A stretch of DNA of 54,083 bases from an uncultured Candidatus Saccharibacteria bacterium (GCA_937989565.1 CALKRM010000017.1:1-54083); one strand, 5' to 3'; shown: positions 16,955 to 24,145, counted from the first letter of the stretch. Notes: a model not told the origin generated them from the sequence alone. Made by a program: numbers and translations.

Positions 16955-17824
16955 TTATCGTAATGTCCAGTTATTCGCTCCGAGAGGCTTAATCACTCCG
17001 TTGATTTCTAGCATTGTGAGCGCCGTGGCGAAGTCTGACGCGGATAATCCTGATTTTTGTTGGATTTCATCGCCGTCACGAAGCCCTTCTGAGATGAGTT
17101 TTATGATGATGCCCTCTTCAATTGTTGCGCTGGCTGTTAATTCTTGACCGTTGTCTTTTTGCAATTTTTCTGGCGCGATGATTGATAAAACATCGTCGGC
17201 GTCTGTCACCAAATATGCCCCTTGTTTTAATAAAGTATTACAACCCGCCGACAGTGGACTGGTTATGTTTCCGGGAACTACAAACAAATCCCTTCCCTGA
17301 TTCAGTGCGTGCGAGGCTGTGTTTAATGTGCCGCTTCGCTCGGCGGCTTCGGTGATAATAATTCCGTCAGCTAGCCCACTAACCAGCCGATTGCGCTCCA
17401 AAAAACTCCAACGATTGACTATTTTATTATCGCCCTTCATCCATTCTGAAACGACCGCGCCACCCCGCTCTATGATGCTCATGGCTAATTGATAATTGGT
17501 CCGCGGTGAAATATCAGGAAGCTCGTTTGGGACGACCGCCACGACCGTTCCGCCAGCTTCAATGGCAGCTTTTTGGGCAATGCAGTCCACACCTAGCGCC
17601 AGCCCGCTCACGATTACACATCCGGCTTTTGCCAGATCTGTTGCTAATCGCTCGGTTACTTCTTTTCCGTAGGCAGACGGCTTACGGGACCCGACGATTG
17701 ATACGACGGGCGCGCTTACTTCCGGCAACTTTCCCATATAACATAAGCTTTTTGGTGGATTGGCAATATGCGCTAATCTCTGGGAGAAAATATGTTCATC
17801 TGGTGTAATTCTATTGATTTCCAT
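16955..17824 (-). CDS. dprA: DNA processing protein DprA
   Basis: A 289-residue DprA/Smf, which loads RecA onto incoming single-stranded DNA during natural transformation. The Rossmann-like core shows VSIVGSRKPSAYGKEV, VSGLALGVDCIAQKAA, RNRLVSGLADGIIITEA and LFVVPGNITSPLSAGCNTLL. A C-terminal winged-helix (DprA_WH) part covers about residues 225-289. I start it at the ATG at 17824. An in-frame GTG nine codons upstream falls within the promoter of the divergent RNA gene and has no Shine-Dalgarno site. Saccharibacteria often keep competence genes, which fits nucleotide and DNA scavenging. Confidence 0.93.
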   Translation of the reverse strand: MEINRITPDEHIFSQRLAHIANPPKSLCYMGKLPEVSAPVVSIVGSRKPSAYGKEVTERLATDLAKAGCVIVSGLALGVDCIAQKAAIEAGGTVVAVVPNELPDISPRTNYQLAMSIIERGGAVVSEWMKGDNKIVNRWSFLERNRLVSGLADGIIITEAAERSGTLNTASHALNQGRDLFVVPGNITSPLSAGCNTLLKQGAYLVTDADDVLSIIAPEKLQKDNGQELTASATIEEGIIIKLISEGLRDGDEIQQKSGLSASDFATALTMLEINGVIKPLGANNWTLR

Positions 17825-17844
17825 AAAAAATGTGGTAAAAAGTA

Positions 17845-17873
17845 TTGACACTTTGTCAAATGTTTGCTATAAT
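17845..17873 (+). promoter_or_regulatory. Consensus promoter of the 310-nt RNA
   Basis: TTGACA (17845-17850), exactly 17 bases, TATAAT (17868-17873): both boxes match the sigma-70 consensus completely. Nothing protein-coding follows on this strand before a strong terminator at 18147-18189. Confidence 0.85.
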
Positions 17874-17879
17874 CAAGGA

Positions 17880-18189
17880 CGATTGGTTAAGTAATCATTA
17901 ACCAAACGCACCTTATACCCCCTATTCTAACTATATGTTAGGTTGCGCGCAATGGCATTAAGTATTCTTACCCTCCACTTTTTGCGGTTCAACGTTACGC
18001 GCATACTAACCCCTTTAACTGCCCTTTTTCAAAGGCGACATCCGTTAAGGCGAGCACTAGTTGGTGTTGATAATAGTCAGGCGCGGACTTTTGGAGTTTT
18101 AGTCGCGACGCTTCGCTGATACGGTAGCTCGGGTGGGTTGAAGGGTAAAAAAGCGTCAGGTGATGCCCACCCTTACCTGGCGCTTTTTT
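17880..18189 (+). ncRNA. Unidentified ~310-nt structured RNA
   Basis: A free-standing transcription unit with a perfect promoter and a 15-bp terminator contains no convincing open frame. Visible structure: an 8-bp 5' hairpin (TTGGTTAA/TTAACCAA), and a long-range stem joining GTTAG..TGCGCG..AA (about 17937-17952) with TT..CGCGCA..CTAAC (about 17995-18009). There are also hairpins CCTTT/AAAGG and GACT/AGTC flanked by CGC/GCG. GGGTGGG near 18132 is complementary to CCCACCC in the terminator loop, a possible pseudoknot. I found no RNase P core (GAGGAAAGTCC), no tmRNA tag or tRNA-like ends, and no SRP motif. A very diverged housekeeping RNA or a new family are both open. Confidence 0.7.
18147..18189 (+). 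terminator. Intrinsic terminator of the 310-nt RNA
   Basis: AAAAAAGCGTCAGGT (18147-18161) pairs along its full length (one T:G) with ACCTGGCGCTTTTTT (18175-18189). The A/T ends make it work in both directions, so it also closes the convergent Fur-family gene. Confidence 0.92.
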
Positions 18190-18200
18190 GTTGGGAAAAA

Positions 18201-18614
18201 TTATTTATTTTCTATAATATATCGGCACTTTTCGCAAATACCTTCCAACTCAAAGTGGTGTTTTGTGACTATGAAATTATGTTTTTTACCGATGAAATCT
18301 ATGAGTTTTTCTAGCTCTTGTGATTGTATAGGTTCGGCATTTTGACAATTAATGCAGTATAGGTGGTGATGATGTGGTATAAAAGGTTCTGCTAACTCGT
18401 AATAATTCTTCCAACCAATAGTTATAGTGTTTATAATGTTCAGAGTATCGAACATTAGTAGCGTGCGGTAAATGCTGGCACGGTTAATGTTTTTGCAGTT
18501 TTTCGCAATATCGCCGACCGTAAGAGGTACGTCTGAATTTCGTAGGATATCGAATACTTGCTGGCGCGGTTTTGTCAGGCGAAGATTGTGGCGTTCAAAT
18601 ATCTCATTTAGCAT
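18201..18614 (-). CDS. Fur-family metalloregulator
   Basis: A 137-residue Fur/Zur/PerR-type repressor. The N-terminal winged helix runs RLTKPRQQVFDILRNSDVPL to NRASIYRTLLMFDTLNII. The dimerisation/metal part has HHHHLYCINC (structural zinc, first Cys pair and His cluster) and ends with CEKC (second Cys pair). Which metal it senses cannot be told from sequence. The neighbours, a permease pair and a COG0523 GTPase nearby, favour zinc, so Zur is a reasonable inference. A perfect dyad (18638-18658) upstream suggests autoregulation. It follows the permease operon on the same strand with a 47-base gap and its own TATAAA box. Confidence 0.9.
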   Translation of the reverse strand: MLNEIFERHNLRLTKPRQQVFDILRNSDVPLTVGDIAKNCKNINRASIYRTLLMFDTLNIINTITIGWKNYYELAEPFIPHHHHLYCINCQNAEPIQSQELEKLIDFIGKKHNFIVTKHHFELEGICEKCRYIIENK

Positions 18615-18637
18615 AGTGCTATCAATAGTTTATAACT

Positions 18638-18658
18638 TATTGCAACAAGTGTGCAATA
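18638..18658. promoter_or_regulatory. Putative Fur-family operator
   Basis: TATTGCA, seven bases, TGCAATA: a perfect 7-bp inverted repeat placed across the expected -35 region of the minus-strand promoter of the Fur-family gene (TATAAA at 18629-18634). No second copy was noticed upstream of the permease or COG0523 genes. Confidence 0.5.
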
Positions 18659-18661
18659 GAC

Positions 18662-19420
18662 CTACAGTCCGAGTAGTTCATAAGGATATTTGGGTTGATT
18701 GATTTTTGTGATGTGCGCGTTTGTTATGACGTATTCAGCTTGGCCATTAACGATTTTCTGCGACAATTTACCCTTGACGATTAGCCATGTTCCATCTGGG
18801 TAGTCTGTCGAAAAGTTTTTCTCGACCAGGATTTTCATAGGCACGCTGTCAACAGTGCAGCAACTTATAACGTATCTAGCAGTATTGAAGTAGTTGTAGC
18901 CATAGTTTTTTAACAGATCATTTGAAACGAAACCGGTTACGGTGATGTCTTTGCCGTTAAAATAAGCGGTTTCTTTGCAAGAATTTATGGCGGTTTTCCA
19001 GCGATTTATTGAGATTGTAGAAGAGCCTTCTTTTGGTTGAGGTGTTTCGCAACGACTTTCGGGCTCAATAATCGCAGGACTTTCTTTTTGCGCGAGACTG
19101 CTTGGAGAGAGTGGTTTTGGTGGCAATATATATCCGACTGAGAGTATAATTGCTGCAAAATAAGATATCGGGGTAATTTTTTTCAAGCTAATTCTAGATT
19201 TGTCTTTAGCGGACTTATTTTTTAATTGCAACATTATATCAATAAGCAAAAGTATAACGCCGATTACGCTAATTATGACCGCGAATGTGTGATAGCGTGG
19301 ATGAACGTAAAAGCCGAGTTGGTCGCGCCAAGCTAATAGCAAAATATATGCGCAAACGACAATTCCGCCAATTGATTTGGTAAGATTAGCGTACATATAA
19401 GTTGACCCCCAGCCCAACAA
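18662..19420 (-). CDS. TIGR03943/DUF1980-type permease partner protein
   Basis: A 252-residue protein with about four N-terminal membrane helices (to ~residue 105) and an extracytoplasmic C-terminal domain. That domain has AYFNGKDITVTGFVSND, YVISCCTVDSVPMKILV and DGTWLIVKGKL, typical of the YcgQ/TIGR03943 family. These are always paired with a YcgR/DUF318 permease, as here. The substrate is unproven, and the metal-regulated setting suggests metal transport or handling. The annotated start overlaps the permease end by 35 bases; the inner ATG at 19396 (MYANLTKS) is an alternative with an 11-base overlap. Confidence 0.85.
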   Translation of the reverse strand: MLGWGSTYMYANLTKSIGGIVVCAYILLLAWRDQLGFYVHPRYHTFAVIISVIGVILLLIDIMLQLKNKSAKDKSRISLKKITPISYFAAIILSVGYILPPKPLSPSSLAQKESPAIIEPESRCETPQPKEGSSTISINRWKTAINSCKETAYFNGKDITVTGFVSNDLLKNYGYNYFNTARYVISCCTVDSVPMKILVEKNFSTDYPDGTWLIVKGKLSQKIVNGQAEYVITNAHITKINQPKYPYELLGL

Positions 19421-20429
19421 TTAGTGACAAGATGAATACAGTTAAGGTAATTGTTGCAATAAATTTCCAGCGAAAAGTTGTTTTTAACAACGTAATCATT
19501 TTAATGTCTATCATCGGTCCGAATAGCAAGAAAGATAAAATTGAGCCTGTCGTGAAATTTCGCACGTAAGCCAATGCGAAGAATGCGTCGATGCTGGAAC
19601 ATATCGAAATGATGAAACTTAGTGTGATCATGGATATGACTGATAAGAAAATGTCGCCGCCGACGGCGTTTATGATGAATCGCGGAACGAAGATTTGTGT
19701 GGCGGCTGCGATGCTAGCGCCTAAGACCAACATAGTAAATAATTGCCAGAATTCATTACGTGATGAGCTGAATAGGTTTGACAATTTTGAACCGTGATTA
19801 TGATGGTGGCAAAGTTTTTCAAACTCTGGATTAATGACGGAATCTTCCTTAAAAAAGCTGACGATAAAAGCGGTTATTTGTACGATAATTAGCGCAAAAA
19901 TAATTCGCCACCAAACTATTCGGGCGTCAAAGCTGAAGGCGGTCATGGTTGAAATTATGGTTATCGGGTTTAAGATTGGCGCGGCGAAAAGAAAGCTAAT
20001 AACGTCGGCAGGTTTCAGTCTGTTCGCTATTAAGCTGCGTGCAATTGGCACGTTACCACATTCGCATACAGGTAAAATTAGCCCGATCATAGAGAGCGTA
20101 ATTCGTCGAAGGAAGGTGTTTTTTGGCAACATTTTGAAGACATCTTTTGATGATAAAAAGTATCTGATAAGCGCGGATATGATAATTCCTAAAATTAAGA
20201 ATGGGACCGCCTCGACAATTACGCTTAGCGTCAGCGTGATGAAATCTTGTAATGACGGAAGTAATTTATTGTACCATTCTGCAAATTCTCCGTTTAATAA
20301 CATGACGCCGAATCGTGAGCTGAATTGATAAATAGAAATTATAAGGACGCCAAAAACCACCCAACCGATCAATTCACTGTTGGCTGATAAAAACTTTTTT
20401 ATGCGACCATCTGGCGATTTTTGTGCCAT
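19386..20429 (-). CDS. Permease of the DUF318/YcgR (ArsP-like) family
   Basis: A 347-residue integral membrane protein with about eight to ten helices. Seen are the family hallmark PVCECGNVPIARSLI and the repeat-related FLFAAPILNPITIISTM, plus SICSSIDAFFALAYV in the second half. A cytoplasmic His cluster (CHHHNHG) near residue 210 could bind metal. Family members export organoarsenicals or have unknown substrates; the pairing with a TIGR03943 protein and a Fur-family gene points to a metal-related role, which is inference. An extended -10 box sits about 8 bases before the ATG. It is divergent from the DUF475 gene with only 41 bases between. Confidence 0.85.
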   Translation of the reverse strand: MAQKSPDGRIKKFLSANSELIGWVVFGVLIISIYQFSSRFGVMLLNGEFAEWYNKLLPSLQDFITLTLSVIVEAVPFLILGIIISALIRYFLSSKDVFKMLPKNTFLRRITLSMIGLILPVCECGNVPIARSLIANRLKPADVISFLFAAPILNPITIISTMTAFSFDARIVWWRIIFALIIVQITAFIVSFFKEDSVINPEFEKLCHHHNHGSKLSNLFSSSRNEFWQLFTMLVLGASIAAATQIFVPRFIINAVGGDIFLSVISMITLSFIISICSSIDAFFALAYVRNFTTGSILSFLLFGPMIDIKMITLLKTTFRWKFIATITLTVFILSLIVGLGVNLYVR

Positions 20430-20470
20430 ATATAAAATTATACTCCATGCTTATGCTATACTAAATCAAT

Positions 20471-21592
20471 ATGAAACATCTTTTACATTCACATCATCCG
20501 TTTCGGATTTTCTGGTTTTCAGTCCTATTAACCTTAGGTTTGGGCAGTTTGATTTCTAGTCATATGGGCGTTAGCGGTCTTTGGCTATTTACTATTTTGG
20601 TGGTTCTGGAAGTTACGTTTAGCTTCGATAACGCGGTGATAAATAGCAAGGTTTTGGCGGGAATGAGTCAAGTTTGGCAGAAAGTCTTCCTGACGGCTGG
20701 CATATTTGTGGCGGTGTTTGTCGTTCGATTTATATTGCCAATTGCTATTGTGATGATTGCGAGCGGTCACGGGTTTATGGATGTTGTCAATCTGGCGCTT
20801 CATAAACCTGTTGAGTACGGCAAAATCCTGCATGAGGCGTCGCCGATGATTGATGCGTTTGGTGGTGCGTTTTTGATTATGATTGGGCTTAGCTATTTCA
20901 TCGATTACAACAAGCGTGTTCACTGGATGCGACATGTTGAGCCGATTTTGGCGAAGGCTGGACGATTTGAGAATTTTAAGGTGTGCATAATGCTTAGCGT
21001 GGCGGCTGTTTTGTATTTTACGGTCGAGGCGCCGCATAAATCTTTGGTGTTGATTTCGGCGGTTCTTGGAATTGTGCTGCATATTGGGTTGGAACTATTC
21101 GGGTCATTTTTCCATGAAGATGACGCGAAATCTGTTAAGATTAAAACCGGTTGGGCGGCGTTCGCTAGCTTGTTATATTTGGAAGTTCTGGATGCCAGCT
21201 TTAGCTTTGACGGTGTGATTGGCGCGTTTGCCATTACCAACAGCGTGCTACTGATCGTGGCTGGACTGGGCGCTGGAGCAATTTGGGTTCGATCACTAAC
21301 CGTATATTTATTGCGAACAGGCGCGCTTAGCAAATATAAATATCTGGAAAATGGCGCTCACTGGGCAATTATGGCGCTCGGCGTGATGATGATTGCCAAA
21401 TTATTCCACTTGGAATTGCCGGAATGGGCGACGGGTGGCTTGGGCTTATTGTTTGTGAGTTTGGCGGTCGGCAGCAGCATATTGGAAGCCAGATCTATCA
21501 ATCTGCAAGAAGCCGCGACTGCAAAATTACATCAAGCCGAAGAGCAATTGAAGAACGGCGCTTCAAAAATTGTGCCGCGAAAACGACGCTAG
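20471..21592 (+). CDS. DUF475/TerC-family integral membrane protein
   Basis: A 373-residue protein with about nine membrane helices. It contains the two TerC-type signatures, LEVTFSFDNAVINSKVL in the first half and LEVLDASFSFDGVIGAFAIT in the second. Their acidic residues are thought to bind metal in the membrane. DUF475 is a branch of the TerC superfamily, whose members are linked to manganese export and tellurite resistance. The C-terminus is soluble and basic (KIVPRKRR). A TGCTATACT box about 12 bases before the ATG implies a short or absent leader. Confidence 0.88.
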   Translation: MKHLLHSHHPFRIFWFSVLLTLGLGSLISSHMGVSGLWLFTILVVLEVTFSFDNAVINSKVLAGMSQVWQKVFLTAGIFVAVFVVRFILPIAIVMIASGHGFMDVVNLALHKPVEYGKILHEASPMIDAFGGAFLIMIGLSYFIDYNKRVHWMRHVEPILAKAGRFENFKVCIMLSVAAVLYFTVEAPHKSLVLISAVLGIVLHIGLELFGSFFHEDDAKSVKIKTGWAAFASLLYLEVLDASFSFDGVIGAFAITNSVLLIVAGLGAGAIWVRSLTVYLLRTGALSKYKYLENGAHWAIMALGVMMIAKLFHLELPEWATGGLGLLFVSLAVGSSILEARSINLQEAATAKLHQAEEQLKNGASKIVPRKRR

Positions 21593-21599
21593 AATCTGT

Positions 21600-22160
21600 T
21601 TAATATTTTATACTGAACGGTTCGATAGTTTCGTTAATAAATTTCTCGATCAAATTAATTGATTCGGGCAATATCCAGCTTTGGAGAATCTTTTGCTCGT
21701 CTGAGTTGAATTTGCCTAGGACAAAATCTACGTCACCGACTTGGCGTCTGAGCAAATTGTCTGTGCCAATACGAATATGCCAAAAGTCTGATCCGACGTG
21801 GGCGTGAAGAGATTTCAATCCGTTGCTGCCCGCGTCTCGTCCGCCTTTGCGGGTTCGAATTTTACCAAAATCCAGCGCCGTGTCGTCGTGAATAATTAGT
21901 AAATCATCCAATGTCAATTTGTAAAAATCTAAGATTGCTCGGGCGGAAATTCCGACCTCATTGTAGAAAGTAGTTGGCTTAACTAGTAAAACTTTTTCTC
22001 CAGAAATATTTGTTTCGGCAATATCCGCGGAAAACTTCGGTTTATTCGAAAAGGTTTTCCCCTGCTCTGACGCAAATTTATCAATAGCCAAAAACCCAGC
22101 ATTATGCCGCGTGTTTGTGTATTTTTCGCCTGGATTTCCCAACGCTAAGATGACTTTCAT
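21600..22160 (-). CDS. pth: Peptidyl-tRNA hydrolase
   Basis: A 186-residue Pth, which frees tRNA from peptidyl-tRNA dropped by ribosomes. Catalytic and binding residues are visible: N8 in LGNPGEKY, H20 in TRHNAGF, the Asp in LIIHDDTALDFGKIR, and the Asn in GSNGLKSLHAHVG. The usual MNxSG stretch reads YNEVG here, a mild variation. Length is normal. A TGATATACT box 8 bases before the ATG indicates a leaderless transcript; its promoter overlaps that of the divergent COG0523 gene. Confidence 0.96.
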   Translation of the reverse strand: MKVILALGNPGEKYTNTRHNAGFLAIDKFASEQGKTFSNKPKFSADIAETNISGEKVLLVKPTTFYNEVGISARAILDFYKLTLDDLLIIHDDTALDFGKIRTRKGGRDAGSNGLKSLHAHVGSDFWHIRIGTDNLLRRQVGDVDFVLGKFNSDEQKILQSWILPESINLIEKFINETIEPFSIKY

Positions 22161-22203
22161 AGACTTAGTATATCACCTTGTGAAAATGACGTATAATAAA
22201 CAT

Positions 22204-23172
22204 ATGGCAAAACGCGACGATGATTTGGAATTTAGCATTAATGCGCCGTTTGATGATGGGCGAGCGGTTATCGATAAAGTTCCGCTATATTTGGTGAACG
22301 GCTCGTTGGGTGCTGGGAAAACTAGTGTTCTTGAGTTCTTATTGCAACAAAGCGACTATAAGGGTTCTCGGGTGATTGAGAATGAATATGCTAATGAAAA
22401 CGTTGACGGTTATCGATTGGAGAAGCTGGCGGATATCGTGACGACTTTGGCTGGCGATTGTGTTTGTTGCTCGTCGAAGCATGCATTGACGCGAATGTTA
22501 CTTGACTTTTGTCGCAATTCCCCTGCTCCGGTGTTTATCGAGGCTACTGGTGTGGCGCGAACGATGAATTTGGTTGAGAAGTTGATTAATGCACAAATAT
22601 TCAATAAGTATGAGTTGGCGCAGAGTTTTTATGTTATTGACGCACATGAGATTTTACGTGGAATTGAGCCGACGCATGAAATTGAGTTGCAAGCGGCTGA
22701 TATGATTTTAGTGACCAAAGAAGATCTGCTAAGTGACGACGAGCGACTGCAGTATGAATCTAAGCTGAGCTCCCTGTCTTACGGAAAAATATTGAGCGCG
22801 CCACGCGGTAAATTTGATATCAATAAAATGACGACGCCGTCGGGACTACTAACGTTTTTTGATACGTACGATGGCGAGTTGGTCGTACCGGATAATCCGA
22901 CATATGCCGTGCTGGATGTTTCTGGTATGAAAATTGCTGCGGCGACTCTGGAGAAAATTTGGCCGGAACTTTTTGACGCTTATAAACTTAGGCGAATGAA
23001 GGGCTGTTTTATTGACGATAATGGTGTGCGGCATCATTTGGAGGCAACGGAAAATCAGATTCAAATAGCTAATTCTGCGGCGGAAGAGCCAGCAAAAATT
23101 GTGCTAATTGGTGAACGTGCGGACGAAATTACGCGTGAAGTTTTGTCTGCGCAATTGATGATGTTTGAATAA
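22204..23172 (+). CDS. COG0523 (CobW/ZNG1-type) GTPase
   Basis: A 322-residue G3E GTPase of the CobW/YeiR group. It has Walker A GSLGAGKTSVLEFLL, a CxCC-type metal motif (GDCVCCSSKHALTRM) and FIEATGVARTMN as the switch/Walker B region. LVTKEDLL stands in for the base-specificity NKxD motif. A short CobW C-terminal-like domain ends the protein. Such proteins pass metal, usually zinc, to client enzymes. I chose the ATG at 22204. The frame stays open upstream, but that would overlap pth, and a TATAAT at 22192-22197 places the transcript start almost on this ATG. Confidence 0.88.
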   Translation: MAKRDDDLEFSINAPFDDGRAVIDKVPLYLVNGSLGAGKTSVLEFLLQQSDYKGSRVIENEYANENVDGYRLEKLADIVTTLAGDCVCCSSKHALTRMLLDFCRNSPAPVFIEATGVARTMNLVEKLINAQIFNKYELAQSFYVIDAHEILRGIEPTHEIELQAADMILVTKEDLLSDDERLQYESKLSSLSYGKILSAPRGKFDINKMTTPSGLLTFFDTYDGELVVPDNPTYAVLDVSGMKIAAATLEKIWPELFDAYKLRRMKGCFIDDNGVRHHLEATENQIQIANSAAEEPAKIVLIGERADEITREVLSAQLMMFE

Positions 23173-23173
23173 A

Positions 23174-23230
23174 AGTTCGCTTTCGTCGTTTCCGACTCAT
23201 CAGCATAGACACGCATCTATGGAGCGAACT
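23174..23230 (-). ncRNA. Type III hammerhead ribozyme
   Basis: On the minus strand every hammerhead element is present in order. Stem III 5' strand AGTTCGC comes first, then U and the cleavage-site C. Stem I is CATAGA, loop TGCGTG, TCTATG. The core CTGATGA follows, then stem II GTCG-GAAA-CGAC and core GAAA. Stem III 3' strand GCGAACT closes perfectly (7 bp). The NUH triplet is CUC, so cleavage falls between minus-strand positions 23222 and 23221. TTTTATT follows. It lies about 70 bases after the stop of the 140-residue orphan gene on the same strand, so it is in that gene's 3' UTR. Confidence 0.93.
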
Positions 23231-23292
23231 GACAAGCAGGAGAATATGTACGACGGAGAGAACCGCCAAGTATTCTCGGCGGATGTCAGTTC
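23226..23292 (-). promoter_or_regulatory. Competing 3'-UTR structure upstream of the hammerhead
   Basis: GAACTGACA (plus 23284-23292) is perfectly complementary to TGTCAGTTC (plus 23226-23234). The second strand shares five bases with hammerhead stem III, so both cannot form at once. Inside are further alternative stems (CCGCC/GGCGG and GAGAATA/TATTCTC), the layout expected of an RNA switch. Confidence 0.55.
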
Positions 23293-23300
23293 GGCGGCCG

Positions 23301-23723
23301 TCAATTGTTCGACGGCGTTAGCCCGCAGGTGCCGGTGGGCTCCTGCTGCGTTAGTTCAATGCTCTCAATGTTCCAGAAAGACGAGGTTGCTGGAATACGA
23401 TATCCAAACGACTCGATCTTATAGGTCTTTCCGACCTGAATCCTGGCGTATACGTCCGCGCTATTGAATCTAGCTCCGTTACTACCGTAATAATCTTTTA
23501 CGGTGTAGACTTGGCCTGAAGTGTATATGCGGTACTCATGAGAGCGGCTATCGCCGCTCCCAGTTTCGACGGAACCCTTGTCGCACACGGTAACAATTTC
23601 CGTGTGCCAGTTCCCCTGCTCCACTGATGTGTGGCAGGCTTTAGACCCGAAGTAGATAGCAAAAACTAAGATGAAGACAAGGATGTACTCCTTTACGCCA
23701 ATCTCACTACTACGACTGCGCAT
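23301..23723 (-). CDS. Orphan single-span membrane protein with ribozyme-bearing mRNA
   Basis: A 140-residue protein not recognised as a known family. One membrane helix (about residues 12-28, YILVFILVFAIYFG) is followed by an extracytoplasmic domain rich in Ser, Thr, Tyr and Gly with two or three Cys, one just after the helix (KACH) and one near the end. A strong Shine-Dalgarno region (GAGGAGAAAGG) precedes the ATG, unlike the leaderless housekeeping genes. Its mRNA should carry a ~210-nt structured leader and a 3' hammerhead. Promoter and leader are shared with the 215-residue gene upstream and with a small gene at 41611-41859. Confidence 0.75.
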   Translation of the reverse strand: MRSRSSEIGVKEYILVFILVFAIYFGSKACHTSVEQGNWHTEIVTVCDKGSVETGSGDSRSHEYRIYTSGQVYTVKDYYGSNGARFNSADVYARIQVGKTYKIESFGYRIPATSSFWNIESIELTQQEPTGTCGLTPSNN

Positions 23724-23970
23724 GGCTGACCTTTCTCCTCACCCGGACGGGAATGTCCGTGTTTTATAAAAAACACTGCTCTGGCGCCCGGATGGCGCTT
23801 GCAAGATGAGGTTTCACGACACTATTTTGCTTCCGCTAAAATAACGCCATAAAATCTCACCTTGCTTTATTCTCAACTGCTTGTCAAAGTGCGCTTTCGG
23901 ACGAGGAATAAATTTCAACTTGTCAACGAAAGCTGATATTATTTATACCACACATGAGTAAAAATGTCAA
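23724..23970 (-). promoter_or_regulatory. Shared-type promoter and structured 5' leader, copy 1
   Basis: The promoter is TTGACA (minus; 23965-23970), 17 bases, TATAAA (23942-23947), with a start near 23935. The leader opens with GCTTTCG pairing to CGAAAGC around a GACAAG segment. It then has a 14-position stem (GCAAGGTGAGATTT with AAACCTCATCTTGC, one mismatch) enclosing TTATTTT/AAAATAG. Further hairpins are GCGCC/GGCGC, GTGTTTT/AAAACAC and CGGAC/GTCCG, the last just before the Shine-Dalgarno site. About 75 bases at 23878-23952 match copy 2 at 24971-25045. Confidence 0.75.
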
Positions 23971-23973
23971 TAG

Positions 23974-24000
23974 AATAAAAAACAGCCCCAGTTGGGGCTT
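23974..24000 (-). terminator. Terminator of the 215-residue orphan gene
   Basis: AGCCCCA/TGGGGCT (7 bp, 2-base loop) is followed on the minus strand by GTTTTTTATT. It ends four bases before the -35 box of the next orphan gene's promoter. Confidence 0.8.
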
Positions 24001-24002
24001 AA

Positions 24003-24140
24003 TAATTTCCAATGAATAGTGACCAAGCAGATGAAGATGTACTAAGACGTGTCAGAAGACGACGCCTTAGAGTTTTTAGGAATCATCCTGCTCATCACTA
24101 TTCAGTAATAACTTACCGTGTTAATAACGGTGAGTTATCC
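24003..24140 (-). ncRNA. Nested-hairpin 3'-UTR element
   Basis: A perfect 10-bp stem (TGAATAGTGA 24013-24022 with TCACTATTCA 24095-24104) encloses an 8-bp stem (GCAG, bulge, ATGA with TCAT, CTGC). That encloses an 8-bp stem (CTAAGGCG with CGTCTTAG) topped by GTC/GAC, with asymmetric internal loops. A separate 12-bp hairpin (24108-24138) lies between it and the gene's stop. It is on the 3' side of the 215-residue gene, before its terminator. Not recognised; it has no hammerhead core. Confidence 0.55.
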
Positions 24141-24145
24141 GGCGG

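Noticed and set aside
17825..17851. GTG start at 17851 for dprA
   Set aside because: It lies in the -35 region of the divergent RNA promoter; the ATG at 17824 begins the normal DprA N-terminus.
17880..18189. Calling the 310-nt RNA RNase P RNA, tmRNA, 4.5S or 6S RNA
   Set aside because: No GAGGAAAGTCC core, no tRNA-like ends or tag frame, no SRP tetraloop motif, and it is too long for a typical 6S RNA. Left as unidentified.
22111..22203. Longer N-terminus for the COG0523 GTPase
   Set aside because: It would overlap pth, and the promoter box at 22192-22197 lies inside it.
23165..23467. Plus-strand frame of 100 residues
   Set aside because: It overlaps the hammerhead and the minus-strand orphan gene, has no ribosome site, and its composition (many Arg, Ser, Cys) looks like an antisense shadow.
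24003..24111. A second hammerhead in the other orphan 3' UTR
   Set aside because: GTGATGAG resembles the core, but C3 is replaced, there is no GAAA at the required place, and the stems do not form the three-way junction.
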